A stretch of DNA of 64,000 nt. It comes from Pseudobacteroides cellulosolvens ATCC 35603 = DSM 2933. GTDB taxonomy: Bacteria > Bacillota > Clostridia > Acetivibrionales > DSM-2933. Where the stretch lies: contig NZ_LGTC01000001.1 in the NCBI RefSeq assembly GCF_001262605.1, positions 4,164,001-4,228,000 of the forward strand, written 5' to 3'. The number at the start of each line of letters is the position of its first letter. Position 1 is the stretch's first letter. The position numbers were made by a program, and so were the translations under genes. Below, one piece after another: positions 9,720-19,140 of this stretch. The notes beneath the pieces are model-generated. The model did no database searches and was not told where the DNA came from. It saw only the letters and a list, made by a program, of their open reading frames with translations.

Positions 9720-9760
9720 TTTCATAGATATTAATAATTTCCTGGATATTAATAAAAGTA

Positions 9761-9797
9761 AAATGCCATCATGATAATGTAACTCAAGATGGCATTT
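9761..9797. terminator. Bidirectional terminator between the desulfurase and the LysE-type gene
   Basis: AAATGCCATC (9761-9770) pairs with GATGGCATTT (9788-9797). It sits between two convergent genes and has A/T-rich flanks on both sides. Confidence 0.75.
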
Positions 9798-9818
9798 CTA
9801 CTATCCTTATTAACCTTC

Positions 9819-10430
9819 CTACACTTTCTTCAGCAGCATCTTAAGGCCAAATCCTATGATTATAATTCCTACCAGAACATTCATCACATCCACCACTGTC
9901 TGATTCATCATTGGATGAAGCAAGCTGACAATGACAGCAAATATAGTTAAGAAAACAAGAGTAGCCATTACCGCACCAACACCGAAAAACCTCATTTCCT
10001 TTTTACTAAAGCCTTCACTTGATAATTTTGTGGCAAATACACCTGACCAGAAAAGTATTGATAAAGGGCTGGAGGCAGTCAAAATAAAGCTGGTTACAAA
10101 CGCATTGGATGTATCATAAAGATTACTGTTGCCAGCTATTGTGGGTATTATTTTTATGCCAAAAGTCCCGAGAATAGTTCCAAGTCCAAAATAGATTAGA
10201 ATTACAGTACCAAAATACTTCAATGCTTTTTTGACACCATCTTTTTCCAAAAGCGAACCAATACCCAAAATGGCAAGAGTTACAAATATAGTGTCCATTA
10301 ATGTAGCCGCAAGCACGGCAGCTTCTGCCGGAAGGAATCCCCCATTGGTAGCAGTATTAAATATGTATATACACACCGGGCCTATAGCAAATTGCAGCAT
10401 CAGCCCAAAACGAAATCCTTTTAAAACCAT
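9819..10430 (-). CDS. LysE/RhtB-family amino-acid exporter
   Basis: A 203-residue membrane protein with about six hydrophobic segments. It begins GFRFGLMLQFAIGPVCIYIFN, which corresponds to the conserved G-x-x-x-G-P-G/V-P region of LysE/RhtB exporters, and has TASSPLSILFWSGVF in the middle, also typical of the family. Members export amino acids and related small molecules. The substrate cannot be read from sequence. It is a single gene, convergent with the encapsulin operon. Confidence 0.85.
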   Translation of the reverse strand: MVLKGFRFGLMLQFAIGPVCIYIFNTATNGGFLPAEAAVLAATLMDTIFVTLAILGIGSLLEKDGVKKALKYFGTVILIYFGLGTILGTFGIKIIPTIAGNSNLYDTSNAFVTSFILTASSPLSILFWSGVFATKLSSEGFSKKEMRFFGVGAVMATLVFLTIFAVIVSLLHPMMNQTVVDVMNVLVGIIIIGFGLKMLLKKV

Positions 10431-10625
10431 AGTCCATCCCTTATATCTCTATTTTTTTATGTAAATTTATCAATAACACCTAATCACTTTACCATACAAA
10501 TGGCACTAAGGCAATTTTAAAAACTAATTTAAAAAATTTAATATTTAAAATATATTAAAATTAATATAAAATAAAAAGTATGGAAGGAATATAATCCATA
10601 TAAAAAATCAAATAATATAAGTGTG

Positions 10626-10742
10626 GTGATTTTGTTGAGCAGAAAAGCAATAAGAATGATAGCATTAATAACGCTGGTATTTTTCTTTGTAACATCAGTA
10701 GTGTTACTTGTTACTCCATTTTTCTCAATGGGAGGAAACTAA
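10626..10742 (+). CDS. Small single-span membrane protein (38 aa)
   Basis: The frame starts at GTG 10626 (alternatives TTG 10632 or 10635) and ends at TAA 10740-10742, 3 bp before the next gene's ATG. The product has a short basic N-terminus (SRKAIR) and one hydrophobic helix (about residues 12-33), ending FSMGGN. The GGAGG at the end of this frame serves as the ribosome-binding site of the next gene, so the two are likely coupled. No function is recognised, and the start is uncertain. Confidence 0.55.
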   Translation: MILLSRKAIRMIALITLVFFFVTSVVLLVTPFFSMGGN

Positions 10743-10745
10743 ACA

Positions 10746-11570
10746 ATGGGCAGTATCATAAGTTCCTATATATTCCCTCATCCACCGGTTTTGATACCCG
10801 AGGTTGGAAAGGGTGACGAAAACAATGCAATTTTGACACTAGACTCATGCAGAAAAGCTTCAAGTGAGATAAAACAGGATAATCCTACAACCATTATAGT
10901 TACAACACCCCACGGACCATTTTTCCAGGATTATCTATATTTATCCACTAATAGCAATCTGTCTGGGAATTTTGCAAGGTTTGGTCGAAAGGATGTAGGA
11001 CTTGAATTTGAAAATAATTTGCAGCTTTTAGATAAAATTATTCATAATGCCAATAAAGAGGGCATAGATGCAGGAGGCATGGACAAAAAGACCCTTGACC
11101 GGTATGGTTTAAGCGATGAATTGGATCATGGTGCCCTTGTTCCTTTGTATTTTATTAACAAGGAGCTTCAGGGTTTTTCTCTCATTCATATATCCATCGC
11201 AGGCTTTACATTGGATATGCTGCATAAATTCGGAAAGTGCATATCCTCTGCAGTAAAAGATTCTGATGAAAGGGTAGTTTTTGTTGCCAGTGGTGATCTT
11301 TCCCACCGTGTCAACGAGAATTCTCCATATGGGTCAAGCCCTCTTGGAAGTAAATTTGACAATTTACTCGTAGAAAGCATTCGTGCTTCTAAGTATAACG
11401 ATCTTCTAAATATTGATGAAAAGCTTTGTGAAGGTGCCGCAGAGTGCGGCTTACGCTCATTTGTTATTATGTTTGGAGCTTTGGAGGGCTCTGAGGTCAA
11501 ACCTCAGGTGTATTCCTACGAAGCTCCTTTTGGTATTGGCTATTGTGTTGCAAGATTTGGTACGAAATGA
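10746..11570 (+). CDS. AmmeMemoRadiSam system LigB-type (extradiol-dioxygenase-fold) protein
   Basis: This 274-residue protein has the class III extradiol dioxygenase (LigB/Memo) fold: FPHPPVLIPEVG, VTTPHGPFFQD, LDHGALVPLYFI and ASGDLSHRVNENSPYG. These carry the expected metal-ligand His positions. In many Clostridia this domain is fused to an AMMECR1 domain in one polypeptide. Here it ends at a TGA that overlaps the ATG of a separate AMMECR1 gene. It is the first of three consecutive AmmeMemoRadiSam genes. The biochemical role of the system is not settled. Confidence 0.88.
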   Translation: MGSIISSYIFPHPPVLIPEVGKGDENNAILTLDSCRKASSEIKQDNPTTIIVTTPHGPFFQDYLYLSTNSNLSGNFARFGRKDVGLEFENNLQLLDKIIHNANKEGIDAGGMDKKTLDRYGLSDELDHGALVPLYFINKELQGFSLIHISIAGFTLDMLHKFGKCISSAVKDSDERVVFVASGDLSHRVNENSPYGSSPLGSKFDNLLVESIRASKYNDLLNIDEKLCEGAAECGLRSFVIMFGALEGSEVKPQVYSYEAPFGIGYCVARFGTK

Positions 11571-12115
11571 TTGAAGAATTACTTAAAAAGGAGAAACATA
11601 CAAATATGGACCCCTATGTAAATGTAGCTAAGAATGCCCTTGAAGCATTTGTCCGTGAAGGTAAAATAATCGATGTACCTGACGATTTACCTGCTGAAAT
11701 GATCCGTGATTCTGCAGGGACATTTGTATCAATTAAAAAAGATGGTGAACTTCGAGGGTGTATTGGAACTATTTCTCCAACAATGCCTAACATTGCTCTA
11801 GAAATTATTCAGAATGCAATCAGTTCCGGTACTCAGGACCCAAGATTTGATGAAGTGAATGAAAGTGAGCTAAACAGCCTGACATATAGTGTGGATGTCC
11901 TTAAAGACCCTGAGCCTGTAAATTCTATGGAAGAATTAGATGCTGCCAGGTATGGGGTTATTGTACGTTCAGGCAGAAGGTCCGGGCTTCTTTTACCTAA
12001 TTTGGAAGGTGTGGATACACCATTAGAGCAGATATCCATCGCACTTAGAAAAGCAGGAATAAATCCAAAATCAGAATTTTCAATTGAAAGGTTTGAGGTT
12101 ATACGTCACAAATGA
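11567..12115 (+). CDS. AMMECR1-domain protein of the AmmeMemoRadiSam system
   Basis: This is an AMMECR1 fold with the signature LRGCIGT (in the form GELRGCIGTISPTMPN) and SGRRSGLLLPNLEGVDTPLEQ near the C-terminus. The ATG at 11567 overlaps the upstream stop (ATGA), which would give 182 residues. A second in-frame ATG at 11606 has a much stronger AAAAGGAG site and removes only 13 residues. Related species often have it fused behind the LigB domain, so this may be a natural split or a one-base lesion. It overlaps the radical-SAM gene downstream by 4 nt. Confidence 0.88.
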   Translation: MIEELLKKEKHTNMDPYVNVAKNALEAFVREGKIIDVPDDLPAEMIRDSAGTFVSIKKDGELRGCIGTISPTMPNIALEIIQNAISSGTQDPRFDEVNESELNSLTYSVDVLKDPEPVNSMEELDAARYGVIVRSGRRSGLLLPNLEGVDTPLEQISIALRKAGINPKSEFSIERFEVIRHK

Positions 12116-12984
12116 GCTTCGATAATGGAAAACAGGCAAGATACTACAACAAAATAGAAGATTCAAAGGTTCACTGCTTTTTGTGTCCTCACAACTGTGT
12201 AATTAAACCCCATATGACAGGAGCTTGCAGAGCTAGAAAGAATATTGACGGTGACCTTTTTTCATTAAATTATGGCAAAGTTACCTCTTTATCCCTTGAC
12301 CCAATAGAAAAGAAGCCATTAAACAGATTTCACCCCGGTACAAAGATATTATCTGCCGGTTCCTTTGGATGCAACCTAAAATGCTCATTCTGCCAAAACT
12401 GGACGATTGCCCACGAAGATGCAGATACTGTTGAAATAACTCCTCAAATACTTGTGGACAAGGCTGTGTCACTTAAAAACAATGGTAATATAGGTATTGC
12501 ATACACTTATAACGAACCTTCCATATGGTATGAGTTTGTTTATGATACCTGCCAATTGGCAAAAAAAGAAGGTTTATCAAATGTTCTTGTAACTAATGGG
12601 TTTATTTCTCGCGAACCGCTTTCAGATATCCTCCCATTGATAGATGCCATGAATATAGATGTAAAAGCCTTTACTTCCGGGTTTTATAAGGATATATGCA
12701 GTGCTACCCTTGATAATGTTAAAGAATCGGTAGAACTGGCTTCAAAGCACTGTCATGTTGAGGTAACTACCCTTGTCATACCTGATCTCAATGACTCCAT
12801 TGATGAAATTGAAGAACTCTCTAAATGGCTTTCATCTATTTCCCGGGATATTCCCCTCCATCTATCAAGATTCTTTCCAAATTATAAAATGTCCCACATC
12901 AATCCTACCCCTAAAGATACACTTATTAGTGTAAAGAATGTTGCAGACAATTATCTCAATTATGTATATTTAGGCAATGTTTAG
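12112..12984 (+). CDS. amrS: AmmeMemoRadiSam system radical SAM enzyme
   Basis: A 290-residue radical SAM protein. The [4Fe-4S] cluster motif CxxxCxxC is C87-N-L-K-C91-S-F-C94, in the context FGCNLKCSFCQNW. An N-terminal Cys cluster (CFLCPHNC, then GACRAR) is typical of AmrS/PflA-like proteins. Other family blocks are IAYTYNEPSIWYEF and VTNGFI. The ATG overlaps the AMMECR1 stop (ATGA), so the three genes form a tightly coupled operon. The substrate of the system has not been established. Confidence 0.92.
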   Translation: MSFDNGKQARYYNKIEDSKVHCFLCPHNCVIKPHMTGACRARKNIDGDLFSLNYGKVTSLSLDPIEKKPLNRFHPGTKILSAGSFGCNLKCSFCQNWTIAHEDADTVEITPQILVDKAVSLKNNGNIGIAYTYNEPSIWYEFVYDTCQLAKKEGLSNVLVTNGFISREPLSDILPLIDAMNIDVKAFTSGFYKDICSATLDNVKESVELASKHCHVEVTTLVIPDLNDSIDEIEELSKWLSSISRDIPLHLSRFFPNYKMSHINPTPKDTLISVKNVADNYLNYVYLGNV

Positions 12985-13081
12985 TATGCTTTAGTCATTA
13001 CTTAGCTCTTAACACCATCCGATATAAATATTTCAAAAATGTTACAGGAATATGAAATTTGTGTTGCAATGTGAAATAACC

Positions 13082-13110
13082 TTACAACTTGAATAAAAAA
13101 ATTGTATAAT
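13082..13110 (+). promoter_or_regulatory. Promoter of the cdaA operon
   Basis: TTACAA (13082-13087) and TATAAT (13105-13110) have a 17-bp spacer, about 50 bp upstream of cdaA. Confidence 0.6.
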
Positions 13111-13161
13111 CTATAATAAAATTATTATTAATCTTACATTTGATTATACTGTTATAAGGAT

Positions 13162-14046
13162 GTGGAGTTTTTGCCTGGTATCTTTAATTTTGACATCCAT
13201 AGTTTTTTAAACAACATAGTTAATTATATTGGCTTTGAAAGCCCTTTAGATGTTATTAGAGCAATATTTGACATAGGAATAGTAGCATACGTAATCTATA
13301 GAGCAATACTTCTTGTCAAGGAAACACGTGCTTGGCAGTTAATAAAAGGTCTTCTCTTTATTGTTGTTGTTTCCTATTTAAGTAGTGTTCTTGAACTAAA
13401 TACTGTAAATTATATTTTAACAAATGCAATACAGATAACGGCAATTGCTGTTGTTGTTCTTTTTCAGCCTGAATTAAGAAGGGGACTTGAGACAATTGGA
13501 AGAAGCAAATTCAGTGACTTTCTTAATTTTGAGGAGAGCAGTATACGCATACAGACAACTGCAATGATTGAAGAAATAGTAAAGGCTGTTACCGAACTCT
13601 CAAGAACCAGCACAGGTGCTCTTATAGTAATTGAGCGGGAGACCAAGATAGGTGAAATAATAAATTCGGGAATACAGCTCAACTCAAATATATCTGCTGA
13701 GCTTATAATCAATATATTTGTACCCAATACACCACTTCATGATGGTGCTTTGGTCATACGTGAACACAAGATCAAATCTGCATCCTGCTTTTTACCCCTT
13801 ACAGATAACCCTAATCTTAGCAAAGAACTAGGTACCAGGCATAGGGCTGCATTGGGTATTACAGAGGTATCCGATTCCATTTCCGTTGTTGTATCGGAAG
13901 AAACTGGCAAAATATCTTTTGCATTAAACGGCGGGCTTACGAGAAATCTTACTCCAGATACCTTAAGGAAAGCATTAAATAAAAATCTTTTAGATGATAC
14001 GACGCCAAACAAGAAGCTGAGTTTATGGAAGGTGAAAAGCAAGTGA
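13162..14046 (+). CDS. cdaA: Diadenylate cyclase (membrane-bound, CdaA type)
   Basis: The protein makes the second messenger c-di-AMP from two ATP. It has about 294 residues: an N-terminal hydrophobic region with three predicted membrane spans (about 30-95), then a DisA_N/DAC domain. The catalytic motifs are both present, DGA in PLHDGALVIREHKI and RHRAA in LGTRHRAALGITE. The start is uncertain. GTG 13162 is very close to AAGGA, whereas TTG 13171 has ideal spacing to the same site and loses only three residues. The gene order cdaA-cdaR-(FAD enzyme)-glmM is the conserved Firmicute c-di-AMP locus. Confidence 0.95.
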   Translation: MEFLPGIFNFDIHSFLNNIVNYIGFESPLDVIRAIFDIGIVAYVIYRAILLVKETRAWQLIKGLLFIVVVSYLSSVLELNTVNYILTNAIQITAIAVVVLFQPELRRGLETIGRSKFSDFLNFEESSIRIQTTAMIEEIVKAVTELSRTSTGALIVIERETKIGEIINSGIQLNSNISAELIINIFVPNTPLHDGALVIREHKIKSASCFLPLTDNPNLSKELGTRHRAALGITEVSDSISVVVSEETGKISFALNGGLTRNLTPDTLRKALNKNLLDDTTPNKKLSLWKVKSK

Positions 14047-15278
14047 ACGAACTATTAAAAAAAGATATTACCGTTAAGATTATATCAATAATATTTGCGA
14101 TTGCCCTATGGTATAATGTGGTAGATAAAAACTCCAATCCTATATATCCAACCAGCGTCAGCGTTCCTCTTGAAATACTGAATAAAAATTCCCTGGATAA
14201 CAAAAAAATAGGATTAAAAGATACCAATATTCCTCCTAATGTTCGGCTTACTGTTAGAGGAAGAAAAGATAAGCTTGAGGCTATGCGTCAGTTTGACTTT
14301 AAAGCAACAATAGACTTGTCGGAAATCAATTCAGTAACCGATAAGGAACTTAAAATAAAAGTCATACCCAATAATCCGGAAATTCAAGTTCTAACTATAG
14401 AACCCGAAACAGTCACACTAGCTCTTGAAAAGGTAATTCAAAGCTCCTTTAAGGTTGGCATAAAAACCAGCGGTGTTTTAAAGAAAAACTACCAGTTAAT
14501 CAATACCAACGTTATACCCGATACTGTCCCCATTGAAGGTAATGATTCAATTATTAAGTCAATAGCCTCTGTTAAGGCTGAAGTTGATGTTAGTGATCTT
14601 GATAAAAATCTAACAATAGAAAAGGAATGCAGGTTTTATAATGACAAAGGTGAGGATATAAGCAGCAGTGTAAAGAGAAATGTAAAAGTCAAAATTCAGT
14701 TTGAAGTTGCTAAAGAGATAAAAGTTATTCCTGATGTTAAGGGTGTTCCTGCTAAGAACTATGTATACTCCGACCTTCAAGCAGTCCCGGATAAAATTCT
14801 TGTAAGCGGTCCTCCTGATATTCTATCAAGCCTATACGAAATAAAGGCTCAATCGGTAAATATTAACAACATGACTTCAAGCACTACCATAAAGAGCAAG
14901 CTACTTCTTCCAAAAGATATAAGTCCTGTTGATGGCAGCACTGATATTAATGTACATGTCATTATTGAAAAAGAAGGCCAAAAGGACCTTACAATTTCCA
15001 GTGAGAATATATCAGTTATTTACCCGAATACCAGTGTATCGTCAAGATATACAATTATGCCTCAGAATATATCCATAAGTCTGAAGGGAAAAACTACAGA
15101 CCTTGCGAATATTGATATAAACAATTTGAAACCTAGTATAAATGTTGCCGGTCTTGCAGATAATCCTACAGGGACATATAAGGTACCTTTGAGCCTTAAT
15201 CTCCCGGCAAACGTACGTCCCGCTGATAATTACCAAATAGAAGTATCGGTTGAGGAAATTATAGAGGAGCCTACATGA
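14043..15278 (+). CDS. cdaR: CdaR/YbbR-domain regulator of CdaA
   Basis: A 411-residue protein with one N-terminal membrane helix (about 10-25, IISIIFAIALWYNVV) and about four extracytoplasmic YbbR repeats. It binds and modulates CdaA in other Firmicutes. GTG 14043 overlaps the cdaA stop (GTGA) and is preceded by GGAAGGTG, so it is preferred over an ATG six codons upstream. Confidence 0.92.
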   Translation: MNELLKKDITVKIISIIFAIALWYNVVDKNSNPIYPTSVSVPLEILNKNSLDNKKIGLKDTNIPPNVRLTVRGRKDKLEAMRQFDFKATIDLSEINSVTDKELKIKVIPNNPEIQVLTIEPETVTLALEKVIQSSFKVGIKTSGVLKKNYQLINTNVIPDTVPIEGNDSIIKSIASVKAEVDVSDLDKNLTIEKECRFYNDKGEDISSSVKRNVKVKIQFEVAKEIKVIPDVKGVPAKNYVYSDLQAVPDKILVSGPPDILSSLYEIKAQSVNINNMTSSTTIKSKLLLPKDISPVDGSTDINVHVIIEKEGQKDLTISSENISVIYPNTSVSSRYTIMPQNISISLKGKTTDLANIDINNLKPSINVAGLADNPTGTYKVPLSLNLPANVRPADNYQIEVSVEEIIEEPT

Positions 15279-16864
15279 AACTTATTATAAATAACATACG
15301 CACATCAGTTGAAGACGATATAGAATTTATAAAGCATCAGGCAGCAAAAAAATTAAAGCTTGGAACAAATGATATTAAGGGCTTTAAGATAATTAAAGAA
15401 TCTGTTGATGCAAGGCGAAAACCCAGTATAACCCTTGTGTATACAGTACTGGTTGAAACTTATTCAAAAATAAAGCTATCTTACAGCAATGATATTACAG
15501 AGCTTGACGAAACACCTTCTCCCCCACTTTTACAAGGGAATATTCAACTTAATAAAAAGCCTGTAATTGTTGGCTTTGGGCCTGCCGGTATGTTTGCGGC
15601 ACTGGTTTTGGCACAGAATGGTTTTAAGCCTATTGTTATTGAGCGTGGCGAAAGCATTGAAAAGCGAACCGAATTGGTTAACCTTTTCTGGAAAGAAAAT
15701 AAACTTTCTACAGAAACCAATGTTCAGTTTGGTGAAGGAGGGGCCGGAACCTTCTCTGACGGTAAGCTTACAACAAGAATTAATGACCGAAGGTGCAACA
15801 AGGTTTTAGAGGAGTTTTACAATAATGGAGCACACGAAGAAATACTATACAAAAATAAGCCTCATATAGGTACCGATGTGCTTAAAGATGTAGTTAAAAA
15901 CATTCGTAAAAGAATTGAAGAGCTTGGAGGCATGGTATTATTCAGCTCTAAGCTGACAGATATAGAGTTTAAAGGCACTTCTATCCAGGGAATCAAATAC
16001 AACAGTAACAACATAATAGACACAAACATCTTGGTACTTTCCATTGGCCATAGTGCCAGAGATACCTTTCAAATGCTGCTTGATAAAAATATTCAGTTTT
16101 TACAAAAGCCTTTTTCGATTGGAGTCCGGATTGAACACCCTCAGGAAGTCATTAACATGGCTCAATTCGGTAAGGCTAATGTAATACCAAAACTGGGGCC
16201 TGCAGATTACCAGATTTTTCACAAGATCGGTAACCGGACAGTTTACTCTTTCTGCATGTGTCCTGGAGGCATTGTAGTTGCTTCTGCTTCAGAACTTGAA
16301 TCCATTGTAACAAACGGTATGAGCGAATATAAACGTGACAGGGATAATGCCAACAGTGCTCTGGTAGTATCTGTTGAGCCTAGCGATTTTGAAGATTCAC
16401 ATCCATTAGCAGGTATGCATTTCCAGAGAAAATGGGAAAAGCTTGCCTACGAAACAGCTGGTAGAAATTATTCCGCACCAGTTCAGCTTCTGGGAGATTT
16501 TATAAAAGGCTGTGCTTCAAAAGGCTATGGAAGTGTAAAACCCAGCTATACCGGAAATACCACATTAAGCGATATAAATTCATGCCTTCCAGAATTTGTT
16601 ACAACACCCATGAAAGAATCTATAAGCGTATTTGACAAAAAAATTAATGGATTTGGTATGGCAGATGCAATCTTGACAGGTGTTGAAACACGAACCTCCT
16701 CACCTGTAAGAATTCCTCGGTCAGATACACTTGAGGCCATTGGTTTTACCGGCCTCTACCCTGCCGGTGAAGGTGCCGGATATGCAGGAGGAATTGTAAG
16801 TGCTGCTGTTGATGGAATACGAATTGCTGAGGAGATAATAAGCAAATATAAACCCCATTATTAG
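15275..16864 (+). CDS. FAD-dependent oxidoreductase, COG2509 type
   Basis: A 529-residue flavoprotein. Its N-terminal region (about 1-95) resembles the small alpha/beta domain of COG2509 proteins. Then comes the dinucleotide-binding motif VIVGFGPAGMFAALVLAQNG (about 99-118), with the ribose-binding acidic residue in IVIERG, and the motif QFGEGGAGTFSDGKL. The C-terminal FAD site is GLYPAGEGAGYAGGIVSAAVDG. The substrate is not known for the family. The ATG overlaps the cdaR stop (ATGA), so it is translated with the c-di-AMP genes. Its position between cdaR and glmM is shared by some Clostridia. Confidence 0.88.
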   Translation: MKLIINNIRTSVEDDIEFIKHQAAKKLKLGTNDIKGFKIIKESVDARRKPSITLVYTVLVETYSKIKLSYSNDITELDETPSPPLLQGNIQLNKKPVIVGFGPAGMFAALVLAQNGFKPIVIERGESIEKRTELVNLFWKENKLSTETNVQFGEGGAGTFSDGKLTTRINDRRCNKVLEEFYNNGAHEEILYKNKPHIGTDVLKDVVKNIRKRIEELGGMVLFSSKLTDIEFKGTSIQGIKYNSNNIIDTNILVLSIGHSARDTFQMLLDKNIQFLQKPFSIGVRIEHPQEVINMAQFGKANVIPKLGPADYQIFHKIGNRTVYSFCMCPGGIVVASASELESIVTNGMSEYKRDRDNANSALVVSVEPSDFEDSHPLAGMHFQRKWEKLAYETAGRNYSAPVQLLGDFIKGCASKGYGSVKPSYTGNTTLSDINSCLPEFVTTPMKESISVFDKKINGFGMADAILTGVETRTSSPVRIPRSDTLEAIGFTGLYPAGEGAGYAGGIVSAAVDGIRIAEEIISKYKPHY

Positions 16865-17184
16865 GAAACATTTATTAAATTTTAGAATAAAATATTTTAT
16901 ATTATGAAAAGTTAATAACTATTTCAGTGGATTTTTATGTATTAGAAGAATATGTATACAAATTTATTAAAAATTTTATTGTGTTATTAAGTAATTACAA
17001 GTTATAATAAATTATACGACTTAAAATAGGCTAAATTTTGGTAATTTTATCATAAGAGCAATATTACTAAATTTTATATAAATTATAATTTTAATAAGCC
17101 TAAAGAATTAATTATTTTAATATAAATTAGAGATATCATAATATTGTTTCATAATTTGAATAATTTGAGAGGGGTCATTTTACA
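16865..17184 (+). other. AT-rich gap before glmM with a candidate promoter
   Basis: About 320 bp with no plausible gene. TTGTGT (16979-16984) and TATAAT (17003-17008) are separated by 18 bp and could drive glmM separately from the upstream operon. GAGAGGGG at 17168-17175 is the glmM ribosome-binding site. Nothing else is seen. Confidence 0.4.
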
Positions 17185-18534
17185 ATGGGAAAACTTTTTG
17201 GAACAGATGGGGTAAGAGGGGTAGCTAACCTTGAACTAACAGCTGATTTAGCATATAGTCTTGGGCAGGCAGGTGCATATGTATTAACTGCTGAAACCAA
17301 GCATATACCAAAAATACTTGTTGGAATGGATACCAGGATTTCCGGTGATTTATTGGAATCTGCATTAGTTGCTGGAATCTGCTCTGTCGGTGCAGAAGCA
17401 ATATGTGTTGGTATAATTCCAACACCAGCTATAGCTTATCTTACAAGACTTTATAATGCTGATGCAGGAGTTGTTATATCAGCATCACATAATCCCTATG
17501 AGTTTAACGGAATAAAATTCTTTGATAATAGAGGTTACAAACTGCCTGATTCAATGGAGGAAAGAATTGAAGCAATAATCCTTGATAAGGCTGAAGAACT
17601 GCCACGTCCTGTAGGCGAAAAAGTAGGCGTAAAAAGCGTTAACGAGTCTGCTTTGGATGATTATATTAACTTCATTAAAAACACTATTAACTGCGATCTT
17701 AAAGGAGTAAAAGTTGCAATTGACTGTGCAAATGGAGCTGCCTACAAAGCTGCACCCCTTGCACTGTTTGAGCTTGGTGCTGAGGTTTCCGTTATAAATA
17801 ACGAACCAAACGGCATCAATATAAATAATGGCTGTGGTTCCACTCATATGTCACAGCTTAAGGAATTTGTTAAAGAGATTGGTGCCGATATAGGTCTGGC
17901 TTTTGACGGCGATGCCGACAGAGTTCTTGCTGTTGACGAAAATGGAAACCTTGTTGATGGCGACCAAATAATGACTATTATAGGTATTGACCTGAAAGAA
18001 AACGGTAAACTTGCCAACAACACCATAGTTGCCACTGTTATGAGCAACCTTGGTTTGGATATAATGGGTAAAAGAAAAGGGATTAACCTGGTTAAAACAA
18101 AGGTTGGAGACAGATATGTGCTGGAAGAAATGCTGGCAAAAGGTTATTGCTTAGGTGGTGAACAATCAGGACATATTATATTTCTTGAACATAACACTAC
18201 CGGTGATGGTCTGCTTACGGCTGTTCAGCTTTTGAAAATTCTCAAAACCACTGGCAAAAAGATGTCTGAATTAGCATCGCAAATGCAGGTTTTCCCTCAG
18301 ATCTTAAAAAATGCTAAGGTCTGCAATGAGAAAAAATACAGCTACATGGAAGATGAGGTGATTGCACGCTTATGTAAGAATCTTGAGGATGAATTCCATG
18401 GTGAAGGCAGAGTCCTTATTAGACCTTCCGGAACTGAGCCCCTTGTAAGGGTTATGATTGAAGGAAAAGACCAGGAATATATTACCTCCAAAGCATCTGA
18501 ACTTGCAAAATATATTGAAGAAAGGTTGGGATAA
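17185..18534 (+). CDS. glmM: Phosphoglucosamine mutase
   Basis: A full-length 449-residue GlmM. It interconverts glucosamine-6-phosphate and glucosamine-1-phosphate for UDP-GlcNAc and peptidoglycan synthesis. The start MGKLFGTDGVRGVAN is diagnostic. The phosphorylated catalytic serine is S101 in ISASHNPYEFNG, the Mg-binding loop is DGDADR (about 240) and the C-terminal phosphate-binding loop is RPSGTEPLVRVM. GlmM forms an inhibitory complex with CdaA in other Firmicutes, so its place in this locus links c-di-AMP to wall synthesis. Confidence 0.98.
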   Translation: MGKLFGTDGVRGVANLELTADLAYSLGQAGAYVLTAETKHIPKILVGMDTRISGDLLESALVAGICSVGAEAICVGIIPTPAIAYLTRLYNADAGVVISASHNPYEFNGIKFFDNRGYKLPDSMEERIEAIILDKAEELPRPVGEKVGVKSVNESALDDYINFIKNTINCDLKGVKVAIDCANGAAYKAAPLALFELGAEVSVINNEPNGININNGCGSTHMSQLKEFVKEIGADIGLAFDGDADRVLAVDENGNLVDGDQIMTIIGIDLKENGKLANNTIVATVMSNLGLDIMGKRKGINLVKTKVGDRYVLEEMLAKGYCLGGEQSGHIIFLEHNTTGDGLLTAVQLLKILKTTGKKMSELASQMQVFPQILKNAKVCNEKKYSYMEDEVIARLCKNLEDEFHGEGRVLIRPSGTEPLVRVMIEGKDQEYITSKASELAKYIEERLG

Positions 18535-18654
18535 TTAAAAGTTACCTTTAGGCAAACATGACTAAGAGTTAATCAAATTAAACCATTTAATAAAAAATAT
18601 AAAAATTTTCATACAGAATATTAAATATGTACCCCTTTATTTATGGGCACATTG

Positions 18655-18820
18655 CATAAAGCGCCAGAGCTGCAGTATTTCAGCAGTTGACGAGGAGAAG
18701 GAGGTCACATGTAGTATTGGAGGGACAAATCTTTTAAAGCCCAATGAACATGTGAATTATCGAAAATTCGGCGGAAACCTTCTGGTCTACCATGATCACT
18801 AAAGACTTTACAAATATTAC
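18655..18820 (+). ncRNA. glmS ribozyme
   Basis: The conserved glmS ribozyme core is visible. The cleavage junction A18660|G18661 is followed by GCGCCAGAGCTGCAG, then GTTGACGAGGAGAAGGAGGT (18687-18706). Further on come the conserved ATCG and TTCGGCGGAAACCTTC blocks (about 18759-18783). Glucosamine-6-phosphate acts as cofactor for self-cleavage, which leads to mRNA decay and lowers GlmS synthesis. The gene starts about 320 bp beyond the ribozyme, a longer spacing than usual. The 3' limit is approximate. Confidence 0.95.
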
Positions 18821-19140
18821 AGGTAACTGTATAACAAAATAAGTCTTAAATGGTTATTCTGTTTGTATACTTATCATTTTTATTAAATCTATTGGTTGGT
18901 TTAATTCTATTATGCTTGCCCATATGTTCAAATTAATAAAAATTTGGTTATTAAGCTAGGTTATTGAATAATTAAATAACCACTAATATTTGTTGCAAAA
19001 TATTCCATACTATGCAGGATTCACGCTGCCAAGCAGCTTTATCCCTATTTGTTTATGCCTTTAAAAATTACATGGATTATTTTGCGTTATCTAAAGTATT
19101 TTCAGAAAATAATAAATCATTTTGAAAAGGAGAATTAATT
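18821..19140 (+). other. Long leader between ribozyme and glmS
   Basis: About 320 bp of AT-rich sequence without a credible reading frame. The only recognisable element is the AAAAGGAG ribosome-binding site at about 19124-19131. I see no second regulatory RNA by eye. Confidence 0.4.
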
